Below are positions 54,562 to 63,859 of a stretch of 64,000 bases of DNA, piece after piece. The number at the start of each line of letters is the position of its first letter. The stretch's first letter is position 1. A program made the translations under genes and the position numbers. Source of the stretch: DAIQRJ01 sp963708795 (lineage in GTDB: Bacteria > Actinomycetota > Actinomycetes > Propionibacteriales > DAIQRJ01); contig CAVPUH010000001.1 of assembly GCA_963708795.1 (NCBI GenBank), positions 1 through 64,000 on the forward strand, in the 5' to 3' direction. A model generated the notes under the pieces. It saw only the letters and a list, made by a program, of their open reading frames with translations, was not told the DNA's origin and ran no database searches.

Positions 54562-55389
54562 TCAGCCCTGACCGCGAGTCCGCTCCGCGAACGCACCGTT
54601 CTCCGTCGAATCGACCAGCGTCAGCACGCTTCGGCCGCTCTGGCCGCTCTCGGACCGGCCCAGCTCCACACTCCACCCGGGTCCCATCCCGGCGCGGGCC
54701 ACGTCGCACACCTCGTCGGGCGTCCGCGGTCGTCCGGGCTCGGCCACCAGCACTCTCGCGAGCAGGCCACGCCCGTACTTGGCCGGGTGCGAGACCACCG
54801 AGCGGGTGCCGTCGATCTCACGTTCCACGACGACCGACACGAACCGCTTGGCTGGTGCGCCGACCGGTCGCCACATCGCGGCGTAGCCACCGGACCGGCA
54901 GTCGACGACGACTCCGGCACCGGCCACTGAGGGCATCGCCCTCGCCAGGGGCTCCCGCCAGCACCCGGCCACCGGTCCCAAGCCGACGAGCCGGGCGCCG
55001 GCCGAGAGCCGGTAGGGCGGCAGCCGGTCGCCGAGGCGGCTGAATCCCCACAGCGCGGACGAGACGACCACCCGGCCGGTGGCCCGGCGTCGGGACGAAG
55101 CATCGAGGCTGTCGAGATCGAGAGCACCGAACAGCACGCCCGTGTAGAGCCGCGCGGCCGGGAGCGTCGGCGCCGTCCAGACGTCCGCGTTCGCGACGAC
55201 CTGGTCGATCGCCCCGGCCGGCACGCCCAGGAGTCGCAGCGCGTCCGGGTGCCGGCTGGTGGCGATCAGCGCGTCCGCCACGGATCGGCGCACGGGGGCC
55301 AGCTCCGGAAACGCGAGCGTCGCCAGCTCGACCGGCCGACCCCGGCGGGGGTTCGCCTTCGTCTCCGACGGCGGCAACAGGATCAGCAT
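54562..55389 (-). CDS. yaaA: YaaA-like peroxide stress protein (DUF328)
   Basis: A 275-residue protein of the YaaA family, which in E. coli lowers free iron during peroxide stress and binds DNA. The start MLILLPPSETKANPRRG is the family hallmark, with later blocks ALWGFSRLGDRLPPYRLSAG and VVSHPAKYGRGLLARVLV. The C-terminal part (GWSVELGRSESGQSGRSVLTLV) is a little divergent. It ends 15 bases from the convergent crp stop, starts 4 bases after the MBL gene and may be co-transcribed with it. Confidence 0.85.
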   Translation of the reverse strand: MLILLPPSETKANPRRGRPVELATLAFPELAPVRRSVADALIATSRHPDALRLLGVPAGAIDQVVANADVWTAPTLPAARLYTGVLFGALDLDSLDASSRRRATGRVVVSSALWGFSRLGDRLPPYRLSAGARLVGLGPVAGCWREPLARAMPSVAGAGVVVDCRSGGYAAMWRPVGAPAKRFVSVVVEREIDGTRSVVSHPAKYGRGLLARVLVAEPGRPRTPDEVCDVARAGMGPGWSVELGRSESGQSGRSVLTLVDSTENGAFAERTRGQG

Positions 55390-55393
55390 CGCG

Positions 55394-56128
55394 TCACCCG
55401 ACGTCCAGATAGTTCAGCGTGGCTCGGACCGTCCGCAGGGCGGCGTCGCGCAGCGTGTCGGTGAGGTCCGGGTAGACGATCGCGAGCACGGCTTCCGGGT
55501 CCGTGGCCCCGGCCGCCAGGGCGGCCTGCACCTGGGCGATCCGTTCGAGCCGATGCGTGAGGTACTGCTCGACGACCCGAGCCGGCTCGTCGACGATCGG
55601 CCCGTGACCGGGGAGGAAGCGGTCGATCGAACCGGCCGAGACGAGCGCCTGGATGCGGTGTAGCGACGCCAGGTAGTCGCCGAGGTGCCCGTCCGGCCAG
55701 GCGATCACGCTGGTTCCGGATCCGAGGACGGTGTCGCCGGTCAGGAGGGTGGCGTCCACGAGGAAGCAGCGGGAGTCGGCGGTGTGACCGGGGGTGTCGA
55801 GGACGCCGATCCGCAACCCGGCCACCTCGAGAGTGCCGGCCGGCGTCGCGGCGAGGACGCGGGCGCTGGTGCGTTCGACCAGCGCCGGTACCGCGTCGAC
55901 GTGGTCGTGGTGCCCGTGCGTGACGAGCACTCCGGCGATCAGCCGCCCGTGGGTCGCCGCCAGCACCGCGTCGACATGACCGGCGTCGTCGGGCCCGGGA
56001 TCGACGACGACGCAGTCCGCGGCCGACGGCGCACCGAGGACCCAGGTGTTCGTGCCGGTCAGCGTCATCGGCCCGGGGTTCGGAGCGAGCACCCGGGTGG
56101 CCCACTCCGGCGGTCGTGCCGAGTTCAT
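55394..56128 (-). CDS. Metallo-beta-lactamase fold hydrolase
   Basis: A 244-residue MBL-fold hydrolase (Rv3677c-like). The zinc motif HxHxDH is in VTHGHHDHVDAVPALVE. Further ligands are the His of DTPGHTADSRCFLVD, Asp of TGDTVLGSGTSV and the terminal His of FLPGHGPIVDEPARV. These are characteristic of hydroxyacylglutathione-hydrolase-like or LACTB2-like enzymes. Substrate is open. The start ATG overlaps the RidA stop (TGATG), so RidA, MBL and DUF4177 form one operon. Confidence 0.88.
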   Translation of the reverse strand: MNSARPPEWATRVLAPNPGPMTLTGTNTWVLGAPSAADCVVVDPGPDDAGHVDAVLAATHGRLIAGVLVTHGHHDHVDAVPALVERTSARVLAATPAGTLEVAGLRIGVLDTPGHTADSRCFLVDATLLTGDTVLGSGTSVIAWPDGHLGDYLASLHRIQALVSAGSIDRFLPGHGPIVDEPARVVEQYLTHRLERIAQVQAALAAGATDPEAVLAIVYPDLTDTLRDAALRTVRATLNYLDVG

Positions 56129-56604
56129 CAGATGACGCGGACCACGATCTCGGCCTCGACGGGTGCGTCGAGCGGCAACACCGTCACCCCGACCGCGCTC
56201 CGCGCGTGCACACCGTCGTCGCCGAACACGTCGCCGAGCAGTTGGCTCACCCCGTTCGCGACGGCCGGCTGCCCGGTGAAGTCGGGCACGCTGGCGACGA
56301 ACACGACGACCTTGACGACCCGCACCACGTTCGACAGATCACCGACCACCGCCTTGATGGCGGCGAGCGCATTGAGAGCGCACTGGCGGGCGCATGCGAC
56401 GGCCTGCTCGGGCGTGACCTGCGCGCCGCTCTCCGGTGGGCCGACCTTGCCCGTGGCGAGCAACTGCCCGGCCACGGTGGGGAGCTGCCCCGACGTCCAC
56501 ACGTAGGACCCGTCCCGCACCGCCGGCTGGTAGGCGGCCAGCGGCGCCGCGACCGGCGGAAGGCTGAGTCCGAGCGCGGAGATCCGGCCTTCCGGGGTGC
56601 TCAC
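56128..56604 (-). CDS. ridA: RidA family (YjgF) protein
   Basis: A 158-residue member of the Rid family, which removes reactive enamine/imine intermediates made by PLP enzymes or carries related chemistry. The N-terminal part LSLPPVAAPLAAYQPAVRDG leads to YVWTSGQLPTVAGQLLATGKVG and EQAVACARQCALNALAAIKAVVGDL. The final residues VTVLPLDAPVEAEIVVRVI hold the Arg-equivalent region only partly, so the imine-deaminase Arg may be missing and the protein belongs to a Rid4-7-type subgroup. The GTG at 56604 overlaps the DUF4177 stop. Confidence 0.82.
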   Translation of the reverse strand: MSTPEGRISALGLSLPPVAAPLAAYQPAVRDGSYVWTSGQLPTVAGQLLATGKVGPPESGAQVTPEQAVACARQCALNALAAIKAVVGDLSNVVRVVKVVVFVASVPDFTGQPAVANGVSQLLGDVFGDDGVHARSAVGVTVLPLDAPVEAEIVVRVI

Positions 56605-56783
56605 GCGGGGACGACCGTCGGCTCCGGCGACGGCTTCGGCCGCTTGAGGTAGGCGACCAGGTTCTCGGGGTTCAGCCCCGGGACGATCGCCACGAGCTCC
56701 CACCCGTCGTCACCCCAGGTGTCGAGGATGGCCTTGGTGTTGTGGACGAGCAGCGGAATGGTGACGTACTCCCAGCGAGTCAT
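56601..56783 (-). CDS. DUF4177 small protein
   Basis: A 60-residue single-domain protein: MTRWEYVTIPLLVHNTKAIL, then DTWGDDGWELVAIVPG and a short Pro-rich tail. The WEYVTIPL-GxDGWELVAI layout defines DUF4177. The equivalent gene (Rv3678A) has this same place in mycobacteria. It sits first in the operon with ridA and the MBL gene, divergent from the first Get3-like ATPase by 60 bases. No function is known. Confidence 0.85.
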   Translation of the reverse strand: MTRWEYVTIPLLVHNTKAILDTWGDDGWELVAIVPGLNPENLVAYLKRPKPSPEPTVVPA

Positions 56784-56843
56784 GCGGCCATTCTGTCCCG
56801 TCCCGGACCGGTTCCCCGTGTCGGCCGCCGATACGCTCGACGA

Positions 56844-57930
56844 GTGCCTGCCGCCGACGCCCGGTCACCCCGTGCACGAGCGGGGCTGCCGCGGCTGCAC
56901 GTCGTGACCGGCAAGGGCGGGGTGGGGAAGACCACGGTCGCAGCCGCACTCGCCATGGCGCTGTGCGAGGGCGGCCGGCGGGTCCTGCTGTGCGAGGTCG
57001 AGGGGCGCGTGGGCATCGCCCGGCTCTTCGACGCGGAGACGCTGCCGTACGCGGAGACCCGGGTGGCGCGACCCGGCTCGGTGGCGGGCGAGCTGTTCGC
57101 ACTCCCGATCAACCCGGGCGCGGCGTTGGAGGAGTACCTCGCCGACTACCTGCACCTGGGGCCGGCGACGAGAGCCCTGGACAAGGTGGGCGCGCTCGAG
57201 TTCGTGACCACGGTGGCGCCCGGGCTGCGGGACGTCGTCCTCGGCGGCAAGGTCTACGAGGCCACTCGCCGCCGCACTCCTACCGGCCGGGCGAGTCAGC
57301 GTGGTGCCGGCTCGGGGCCGGGTCGCGATCCGGGCGACTACGCCTACGACGCGGTCGTCCTCGACGCGCCCCCGACCGGCCGGATCGCGCGCTTCCTCGG
57401 CGCCGCGGGTGAGGTCGCCGAACTGGCTCGCAAGGGCCCGGTCCACACCCAGGCCACGTCGATCGTGTCGATGCTGACGTCCGCCGACGACGACCGTCCA
57501 CATGGTCACCCTGGCGGAGGAGATGCCGGTCCAGGAGGCGCTGGACGGGGTCGGCGACCTCCGAGCCGAGGGCATCGCGGTGGGCAGCGTCATCGTCAAC
57601 GCGCGCCGGCCGGCGTGGCTCCCGCTCGACGCCGACCTCGAACCGGACCAGGCGCCGGCGCTGGCCGCTGGCCTGTCGGCAGCGGGAGTTCCCGCGGACG
57701 GGCTCGAGGCGATCAGCGACGGGCTCCTGGCCGAGGGCCGCCAGCACGTCGAACGGTTGCGACTCGAGGCGGAGCTGGTCGACCGGCTCGGGGCCGCGGA
57801 CGTCCCCGTCGTGGAACTGCCGTGGCTCGCCGAGGGGATCGACACAGGCTCCTTGCAGGTCCTCGCCGACCGGCTCGTGACGTGTCCGGGCGTCGCTCTC
57901 GAGGGCGCCCGTGCCGTGAGCGCGCGATGA
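56844..57930 (+). CDS. Get3/ArsA-like ATPase, first of a pair, one frameshift
   Basis: An anion-transporter/Get3-type ATPase of about 361 residues (Rv3679-like). The GTG at 56844 gives MPAADARSPRARAGLP, then LHVVTGKGGVGKTTVAAALAMAL, the deviant P-loop of the ArsA/Get3 family. Later blocks are DAVVLDAPPTGRIARFLGAAGEV (Walker B), VHMVTLAEEMPVQEALDGV and SVIVNARRPAWLPLDA. The frame changes near 57495: dropping one G (GCCGACGACACCGTCCACATG) joins SMLTSADD to TVHMVTLAEE. The stop overlaps the next start (ATGA), so the two ATPases are made together and likely heterodimerise. Confidence 0.85.
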
Positions 57931-59153
57931 GCGACGCCACGCGGTCCAGCCCGCCCCGCTTCGATGTGGACGCCCTGTTGGCCGACCCGGCGCGGCGGGT
58001 GATCGTGTGCTGCGGCTCGGGTGGGGTCGGCAAGACGACCACAGCGGCCGCGTTGGCCGTGCGAGCGGCCGACGCCGGCCGGAAGGTCGTCGTCCTCACC
58101 ATCGATCCCGCCCGGCGGCTCGCCCAGGCGATGGGCCTCCAGGAGCTCGACAACACGCCCCGACGGGTCGCCGGCGTCGGAAGCGGGTTCGGGACCGCGG
58201 ACACCGGTCTCCTCGATGCCGCGATGCTCGACATGAAGAGCACCTTCGACGAGCTGATCGTCACCCACGCCGGCCCCGACAAGGCCCGTCAGATCCTGGC
58301 CAACCCCGTCTACCAGACCTTGTCGAGCTCCTTCGCGGGGACGCAGGAGTACATGGCGATGGAGCGGCTCGGGCAACTGCTCGCCGACGCCGACAGCACG
58401 GGCAGCCACGACCTGATCGTCGTCGACACCCCGCCGTCGCGCTCGGCGCTGGACTTCCTCGACGCCCCCGACCGGCTCGCCGGTTTCCTCGACGGCCGCT
58501 TCATCCGACTTCTCGGCAGCCCCAACCGCGGCCCGCTGCGCTTCCTGACCGCCGGGCTCGGTGCCGTCACGAGCACCCTGACCAAGCTGCTCGGCAGCCA
58601 ACTGCTCGCCGACGTCTCGTCGCTCGCGGCCGCCCTCGACACGGTGTTCGGCGGGTTCCGGGCCCGCGCGGAGCAGACCTACGCGATCCTCCAGCGACCG
58701 TCGACCGGTTTCGTCGTCGTCGCCACCCCCGACTCGGACGCGCTCCGCGAGGCCTCGTTCTTCGCACGCCGGCTGGCCGAGGAGAAGATGCCGCTCGTCG
58801 GCGTCGTCCTCAACCGGATGGTGATCTCGGTCGCACCCTTGTCACTGGACCGCACGCGCGTCAGCCTGGCCTCGATGCCGGGTCGGCCGAGCCCGTCGCC
58901 CTCCGCAGGCGCGCCGGCTCAGGCAGCGGGCGGCGTCGACGCGGGCGACCTCGCCGGCCGGTTGCTCCACCTCCACGCCGAAATCGGGCTGGTCCAGGCG
59001 GCTCAGCAGCGTCGGGCCGAGCGGTTCGCCGCCGCCCACCTCGACCTCCCGACCGCCTTCGTGCCGGGCCTCGCGTCCGACGTCCACGACCTCGCCGGGC
59101 TCCGCCTGGTCGGCGACGCGCTGGCCGGGGACACGCTCACGATTCCGGTCTGA
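57927..59153 (+). CDS. Get3/ArsA-like ATPase, second of the pair
   Basis: A 408-residue partner (Rv3680-like). P-loop VCCGSGGVGKTTTAAALAVR (about residues 27-46); DSTGSHDLIVVDTPPSRSALDFLDAPDRLAGFLDG contains Walker B; a hydrophobic helical insert (FLTAGLGAVTSTLTKLLGSQLLADVSSL) resembles the Get3 client-binding region. Mycobacterial relatives affect cell-envelope stress and survival, and with the PBP gene next door the pair may insert or target envelope proteins. It overlaps the upstream ATPase by 4 bases and lies 27 bases before the ponA2-like gene. Confidence 0.88.
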   Translation: MSDATRSSPPRFDVDALLADPARRVIVCCGSGGVGKTTTAAALAVRAADAGRKVVVLTIDPARRLAQAMGLQELDNTPRRVAGVGSGFGTADTGLLDAAMLDMKSTFDELIVTHAGPDKARQILANPVYQTLSSSFAGTQEYMAMERLGQLLADADSTGSHDLIVVDTPPSRSALDFLDAPDRLAGFLDGRFIRLLGSPNRGPLRFLTAGLGAVTSTLTKLLGSQLLADVSSLAAALDTVFGGFRARAEQTYAILQRPSTGFVVVATPDSDALREASFFARRLAEEKMPLVGVVLNRMVISVAPLSLDRTRVSLASMPGRPSPSPSAGAPAQAAGGVDAGDLAGRLLHLHAEIGLVQAAQQRRAERFAAAHLDLPTAFVPGLASDVHDLAGLRLVGDALAGDTLTIPV

Positions 59154-59180
59154 CTGGTCGCCGCCCGTACCCTGACTCCC

Positions 59181-61593
59181 ATGGTGAACAGGTTCGGGCA
59201 CTGGCTGGTGCATGAAGCGGGCATCGTCAGCAAGCTCGGCGCGTTCGTCGCGGTTGCTGTCGTGGCCGGTGTCCTCGCGTCCGGACTCATCATCCCGTTC
59301 GCCGGTGCGGCGGGCCTGGGCGCCAAGAGCGGCACCGAATCGTTCGAGTCGATGCCCAGCCAGCTGTCCACCCCGCCCAACAAGGTTCGCAGCACGATGG
59401 TCGACGCGAACGGCAAGACCATCGCCACGTTCTTCGACGAGAACCGCGTCGACGTGAGCATCGACAAGATCGCTCCGGTGATGCGCCAGGCGATCGTCGC
59501 CATCGAGGACAACCGCTTCTACGAGCACGGTGCGATCGACCTCCGCGGCACGCTCCGCGCGCTCGTGCGCAACCAGCAGGCCGGCGGCGTCTCCCAGGGC
59601 GGTTCGTCGATCACCCAGCAGTACGTGAAGCTCACGCTGCTCGAGCAGGCCAACACCGACGCCGAGCGCAAGGCCGCGATCGATGACACCTACTCCCGCA
59701 AGGTGCAGGAACTTCGTTACGCGATCGCCATCGAGGAGCAGTACCCGAAGGACGAGATCCTCCGGCGCTACCTCAACATCGCCTACTTCGGTGACGGTGC
59801 CTACGGCATCGAGGCGGCGTCCAAGCACTACTTCGGCCACGACTCCGACAAGCTGACGCTGCCCGAGGCGGCCATGCTCGCCGGGATGGTCCGCGACCCG
59901 AACGGCTTCGACCCGGAGAACGACCCCAAGACCGTCGTCGAGCGCCGCAACTTCGTCCTCACCCGCATGCACGACAGCAAGGACATCTCCACCAAGCAGA
60001 TGAAGGCCGCGCAGAAGACGCCGCTCGGCCTCGACATCACCGCCGTCGAGAACGGCTGCGTGTCCAGCCCGTACCCGTTCTACTGCCAGTACGTGTACGA
60101 GACGCTGCTCGACAACAAGGCGCTCGGCGCCACCGTCGACCAGCGTCGGGAGTACATCTACACCGGCGGCCTGACCATCACCACCAGCCTCGATCCGCAG
60201 GCGCAGAAGGCCGCCGAGAAGGCCGTGGAGAAGCAGGTCTACGCCAAGGACAGCGCCGATAGGCGTCGATCTCGATGGTCGAGCCGGGTACCGGCCTGGT
60301 GAAGGCGATGGCGCAGTCCCGGCCCGTGATGGGCAAGAAGGACGGCCAGACGTTCCTCAACTACAACGTCGACTCTGCCCACGGCGGCGGGATCGGCGCG
60401 CAGCCCGGATCGGCGATGAAGGTGTTCGTCCTGGCCGCCGCGATCGAGGCCGGCATCCCGCTCAAGACGAAGATCAAGTCGCCGCCGGTGTATGACTCGG
60501 AGGGGCCGATCGACACCTGCAACGGCTCCGTGTCCGACGACTGGAAGGTGCACAACTCGACCGGGTCGGGAACGTTCGACCTGATCTCGGCGACGACACA
60601 CTCGGTCAACACGTTCTTCGCGCAACTCGAGGAGCGCACGGGCATCTGCGCACCGTGGACGCTGGCGACGAAGCTCGGCGTGAAGCGCGGTGACGGCGCG
60701 CCGCTCGAGCAGGTCAAGTCGTTCACCCTCGGCGTCAACGAGGTCACCCCGCTGTCGATGGCCAACGCGTACGCGACCTTCGCCGCGCACGGCGTGCACT
60801 GCGACCCGGTCGTCATCACGAAGCTGACCGACGTCAAGGGCAAGGCCATCGCGACCCCGGACGGCAATTGCGAACAGGCCATCCCGGAGAAGGTCGCCGA
60901 CGGCGTGGCCTACGTGCTGCACCAGAACATGGACGGCGGCACCGACCCGGCGCGCACCGCGGCGTCGCTCATCCTTCCGGGCCGTGAGGCCGGCGGTAAG
61001 ACCGGTACCAACGACTCGAACAAGGCCGTGACGTTCGCCGGTTTCACCCCGAACCTGGCGGCGGTGTCGATGGTGGCCGACATGGACGCGCCCGTGACGT
61101 CGCTGATCGGCAAGAGCATCGGCGGCTCCATCGCGTTACAGCGCCCACGGCAGCACGACGGCCGGCCCGATCTGGAAGGACGCCATGCTGGGCGCCCTCG
61201 ACGGTGAGTCGGCACCGAAGTTCTCCGAGCCCCGACAAGGAGACGATCGAGGGTAAGAAGGTCGACGTGCCGAACGTCACCGGGTACTCGATCAGCAGTG
61301 CCCGCACCCTTCTCGAGGCGGCCGGCTTCAGCGTGACGGTCGGCTACTCCGTCGACTCGTCGTATCCGGCCGGTGTGATCGCGAACCAGTCCGCGTACGG
61401 CTCGACGGGCCTGGGGACGACGATCTACATCTACCCGTCCGACGGCACGCCGTACGTGGCACCGAAGCCGAAGGCCAAGCCGAAGCCCGATCCCAAACCC
61501 AAGGCGACCCCGAAGCCCAAGGCCACCGAGAAGCCCAAGGCGACGGAGAAACCGAAGACACCGACCAAGCCCGAGACGCCCGCGAAGCCCTGA
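59181..61593 (+). CDS. Class A penicillin-binding protein (PonA2-like) with PASTA domain, three frameshifts
   Basis: Bifunctional peptidoglycan synthase, about 800 residues after correction. Residues 19-45 are the membrane anchor. The glycosyltransferase domain shows VAIEDNRFYEHGAIDL, GGVSQGGSSITQQYVKL and RYLNIAYFGDGAYGIEAAS. The transpeptidase domain has QPGSAMKVF (SxxK), HSVNTFF (SxN) and GGKTGTND (KTG). A PASTA domain (KVDVPNVTGYSISSARTLL) and a Lys/Pro-rich tail (KPKATEKPKATEKPK) follow. Frame changes fall near 60262, 61137 and 61228. Unlike in mycobacteria, no whiB4 gene separates it from the Get3-like pair. Confidence 0.85.
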
Positions 61594-61606
61594 CGGCGAG
61601 CCGACC

Positions 61607-62053
61607 GTGCGTGTGACCGGCCCGGACGGGTACGTCGCTGACGACGATCCGAGTCTGCTCGACGTCGACGTGGTCCACGGGTTCCTGACGTCGGCGTACT
61701 GGTCGCCGGGCGTCCCTCGCCAGGTGGTCGAGACGTCGCTGGCGAACTCCGTGGTGGTCGGGCTGTACGCACCGGACGGGACCCAGGCCGGGATGGCGCG
61801 TGCCGTCACCGACCGGGCGACGTTCGCCTGGATCGCCGACGTGTTCGTCCTCCCGGAGCATCGTGGCCGCGGGCTCGGCGTCTTCGTGGTGTCGACGCTG
61901 CTGGATCACCCCGACCTCCAGGGGCTTCGTCGCGTGATGTTGGCCACCGCCGACGCTCACGAGCTGTACCGCCGGTTCGGGCTGACCGAGCTCGACGATC
62001 CGGAGTTGTATCTCGTGCGCCGGCAGGCGCCCAGCGACCTCTACGGAGCCTGA
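61607..62053 (+). CDS. GNAT family N-acetyltransferase
   Basis: A 148-residue acetyltransferase beginning at GTG 61607, 13 bases after the PBP stop. The N-terminal half (DPSLLDVDVVHGFLTSAYWSPGVPRQVVE) is followed by the CoA-binding motif ADVFVLPEHRGRGLGVFVV and LATADAHELYRRFGLTELDDPELYLVR. This shortened GNAT type with the opening FLxxAYWS is widespread without assigned substrates. It is probably co-transcribed with the PBP and the phosphoesterase that follows 44 bases later. Confidence 0.85.
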   Translation: MRVTGPDGYVADDDPSLLDVDVVHGFLTSAYWSPGVPRQVVETSLANSVVVGLYAPDGTQAGMARAVTDRATFAWIADVFVLPEHRGRGLGVFVVSTLLDHPDLQGLRRVMLATADAHELYRRFGLTELDDPELYLVRRQAPSDLYGA

Positions 62054-62097
62054 CCTCACCACCGGTCGGTGTGCGGACGTGTGTCAGGCTGGCGCCT

Positions 62098-63024
62098 GTG
62101 CAGACGGGGGGAGGACGGATCGCGGCGCGTGCTGTCGGCGGTGTCGCCCTCGCCGGAGCGGGAGTTCTCGCGTACTCCGCCGGCTACGAGGTGCGGGCGT
62201 TCACGCTGCGTCGGGTGACCGTCCCGGTGCTGGCTCCCGGGTCCCCGTCGCTGCGCGTCCTGCAGATCTCCGACCTCCACCTGACGCCGGGCCAGCGCCG
62301 GAAGGTCGAGTGGGTGCGTGGCCTCGCGACGCTCGAACCGGATCTCGTGCTCGACACCGGCGACAACATGTCCCACCTCGAGGCGTGGCCCGCCGTCCGG
62401 GACGCGGTCGCACCGCTCTTCCGGTTTCCGGGTGCCTTCGTGATGGGGTCGAACGACTACACCGCGCCAATACCGCGGAACCCGTTGCGCTATCTCACCC
62501 AGCGCCACAAGCCCGTCGATCCCCGGCCCCCTCGTGCCGATCTTGCGCTCCCGACCGAGGAGATGCGTCAGGCGTTCCTGGCCGCCGGTTGGGTCGACCT
62601 CGACAACGCCCGGGCGACGCTCACGGTGGGCGGGAGGTCGATCGAGATGGTCGGGGTCGACGACCCGCACATCCGGCGCGATCGCTACGCCGACGTCGCC
62701 GGCCCTCCGACGCCCACTGCGGACGCGGCGATCGCTGTCGCTCATGCGCCCTACCGTCGGGTGCTGGACGCGATGAGCGCCGACGGGTGGCCGCTGATCG
62801 TCGCCGGCCACACCCACGGCGGCCAGGTCTGCATCCCGGGGTACGGCGCGCTCGTGACCAACTGCGACCTGGACACGAAACGGGTGAAGGGCTTGTCGCG
62901 CTACGACGAGTCGTAGCTGCACGTCTCCGCCGGGCTCGGGACATCACGCTTCGCGCCGGTGCGTTTCGCCTGCCGTCCCGAGGCGACGTTGATGACGCTG
63001 GTGGCACGGTCGCGGGTTCGGTGA
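62098..63024 (+). pseudogene. Metallophosphoesterase, interrupted by an in-frame TAG
   Basis: A calcineurin-like phosphoesterase (Rv3683-like, about 308 residues if read through). Anchor-like hydrophobic start (ARAVGGVALAGAGVLAYSAGYE), then metal-binding blocks LQISDLHLTPGQR, LVLDTGDNMSHLEAW, VMGSNDYTAP and VAGHTHGGQVCIPG with LDTKRVKGLSRYDE. At 62914-62916 a TAG ends the frame after YDES, but the same frame continues LHVSAGLGTSRFAPVRFACRPEATLM to a TGA at 63024, the usual end of the family. The homologous codon is usually Trp, so a TGG-to-TAG change is likely. The missing 36 residues complete the final beta sheet. Confidence 0.75.
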
Positions 63025-63125
63025 CGACCCACCCAGGTGGGCTGATTCGCACCACGCGGAAGCGATGGCTAGACTCACGCTTCGGTTCTCCGCGCATCGC
63101 ACCTCGGTGTGACGCTCGGGTCCAC

Positions 63126-63202
<77 letters not shown>

Positions 63203-63287
63203 CGCAACACGGCAGGTCAGAGGCCCTAGCGAGGGCTTCTGACTACTCGGCACGAATGGGCGGACAGCAGCAAAGTACAGCTGCGAG

Positions 63288-63420
63288 CTAGTTGAGTGAC
63301 TCCCCGAGCCGCCTCAGAGCGTCCCGAGTCCGGTCCGAAGACGCCTTCGCGTAGATCTCCATCGTGACCGCTTGGTCGGCGTGTCGCAGGACCCGCATGA
63401 TGACCCGTCGACCGGACTGC
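63288..63420 (-). pseudogene. C-terminal fragment of a tyrosine recombinase
   Basis: On the minus strand, RRVIMRVLRHADQAVTMEIYA followed by KASSDRTRDALRRLGESLN and a stop. This is the final helix-turn and the Tyr nucleophile (MEIY) of phage or ICE integrases (LRHADQAVTMEIY). A stop lies about 45 codons upstream of the end, and the R, K and HxxR motifs are absent, so only a fragment remains. Together with the flanking tRNA-Pro it marks a lost integrative element. Confidence 0.65.
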
Positions 63421-63859
63421 ACGCTTGATCATCGACGCCCACACAGGCGTGCGTTGGCTGAGGGGGCGGCCACGCTGATCTACGGGCTCGCCGCGCCGTT
63501 CGTGGGGTTCGAGAACGAGCGAGCCACTGAGTGAGGCCCGATTTCGCTGTGGTCGTGCCGAGAAGTGCGACGAGCAGTCGGGCTGGCCGATCGTGGGCGA
63601 CGCCAAGGAGTACGAACACGTCGCTCGCGGATCGACGACCCCAGGCTTCTGAAGGGCTTCCTGCAAGGTCACGCTGGCGAGCCTGGCACCAACACGCAGG
63701 CACTCTCTTGACGCTCGCACGAAGGCACTGACGGCGCCGGTCCTGTGCGGACACGCTAGGCCATAGCCTGACTTGGTGATCGTCTCGTCGCTCGCGTAAT
63801 CTGCGGGAACGGCCTTCGGCTTTGATTGGCTGATTCAGCCCAGCTACTTGGAGGCGTTT
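63421..63859. other. Intergenic debris after the integrase remnant; no supported gene
   Basis: About 440 bases in which the six frames give only unrelated reads. A plus-strand stretch near 63475-63525 reads ALAEGAATLIYGLAAPFVG to a stop, possibly the tail of a lost gene, but no start or domain is visible. No promoter or repeat was recognised except the leader of the next gene. Confidence 0.35.
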
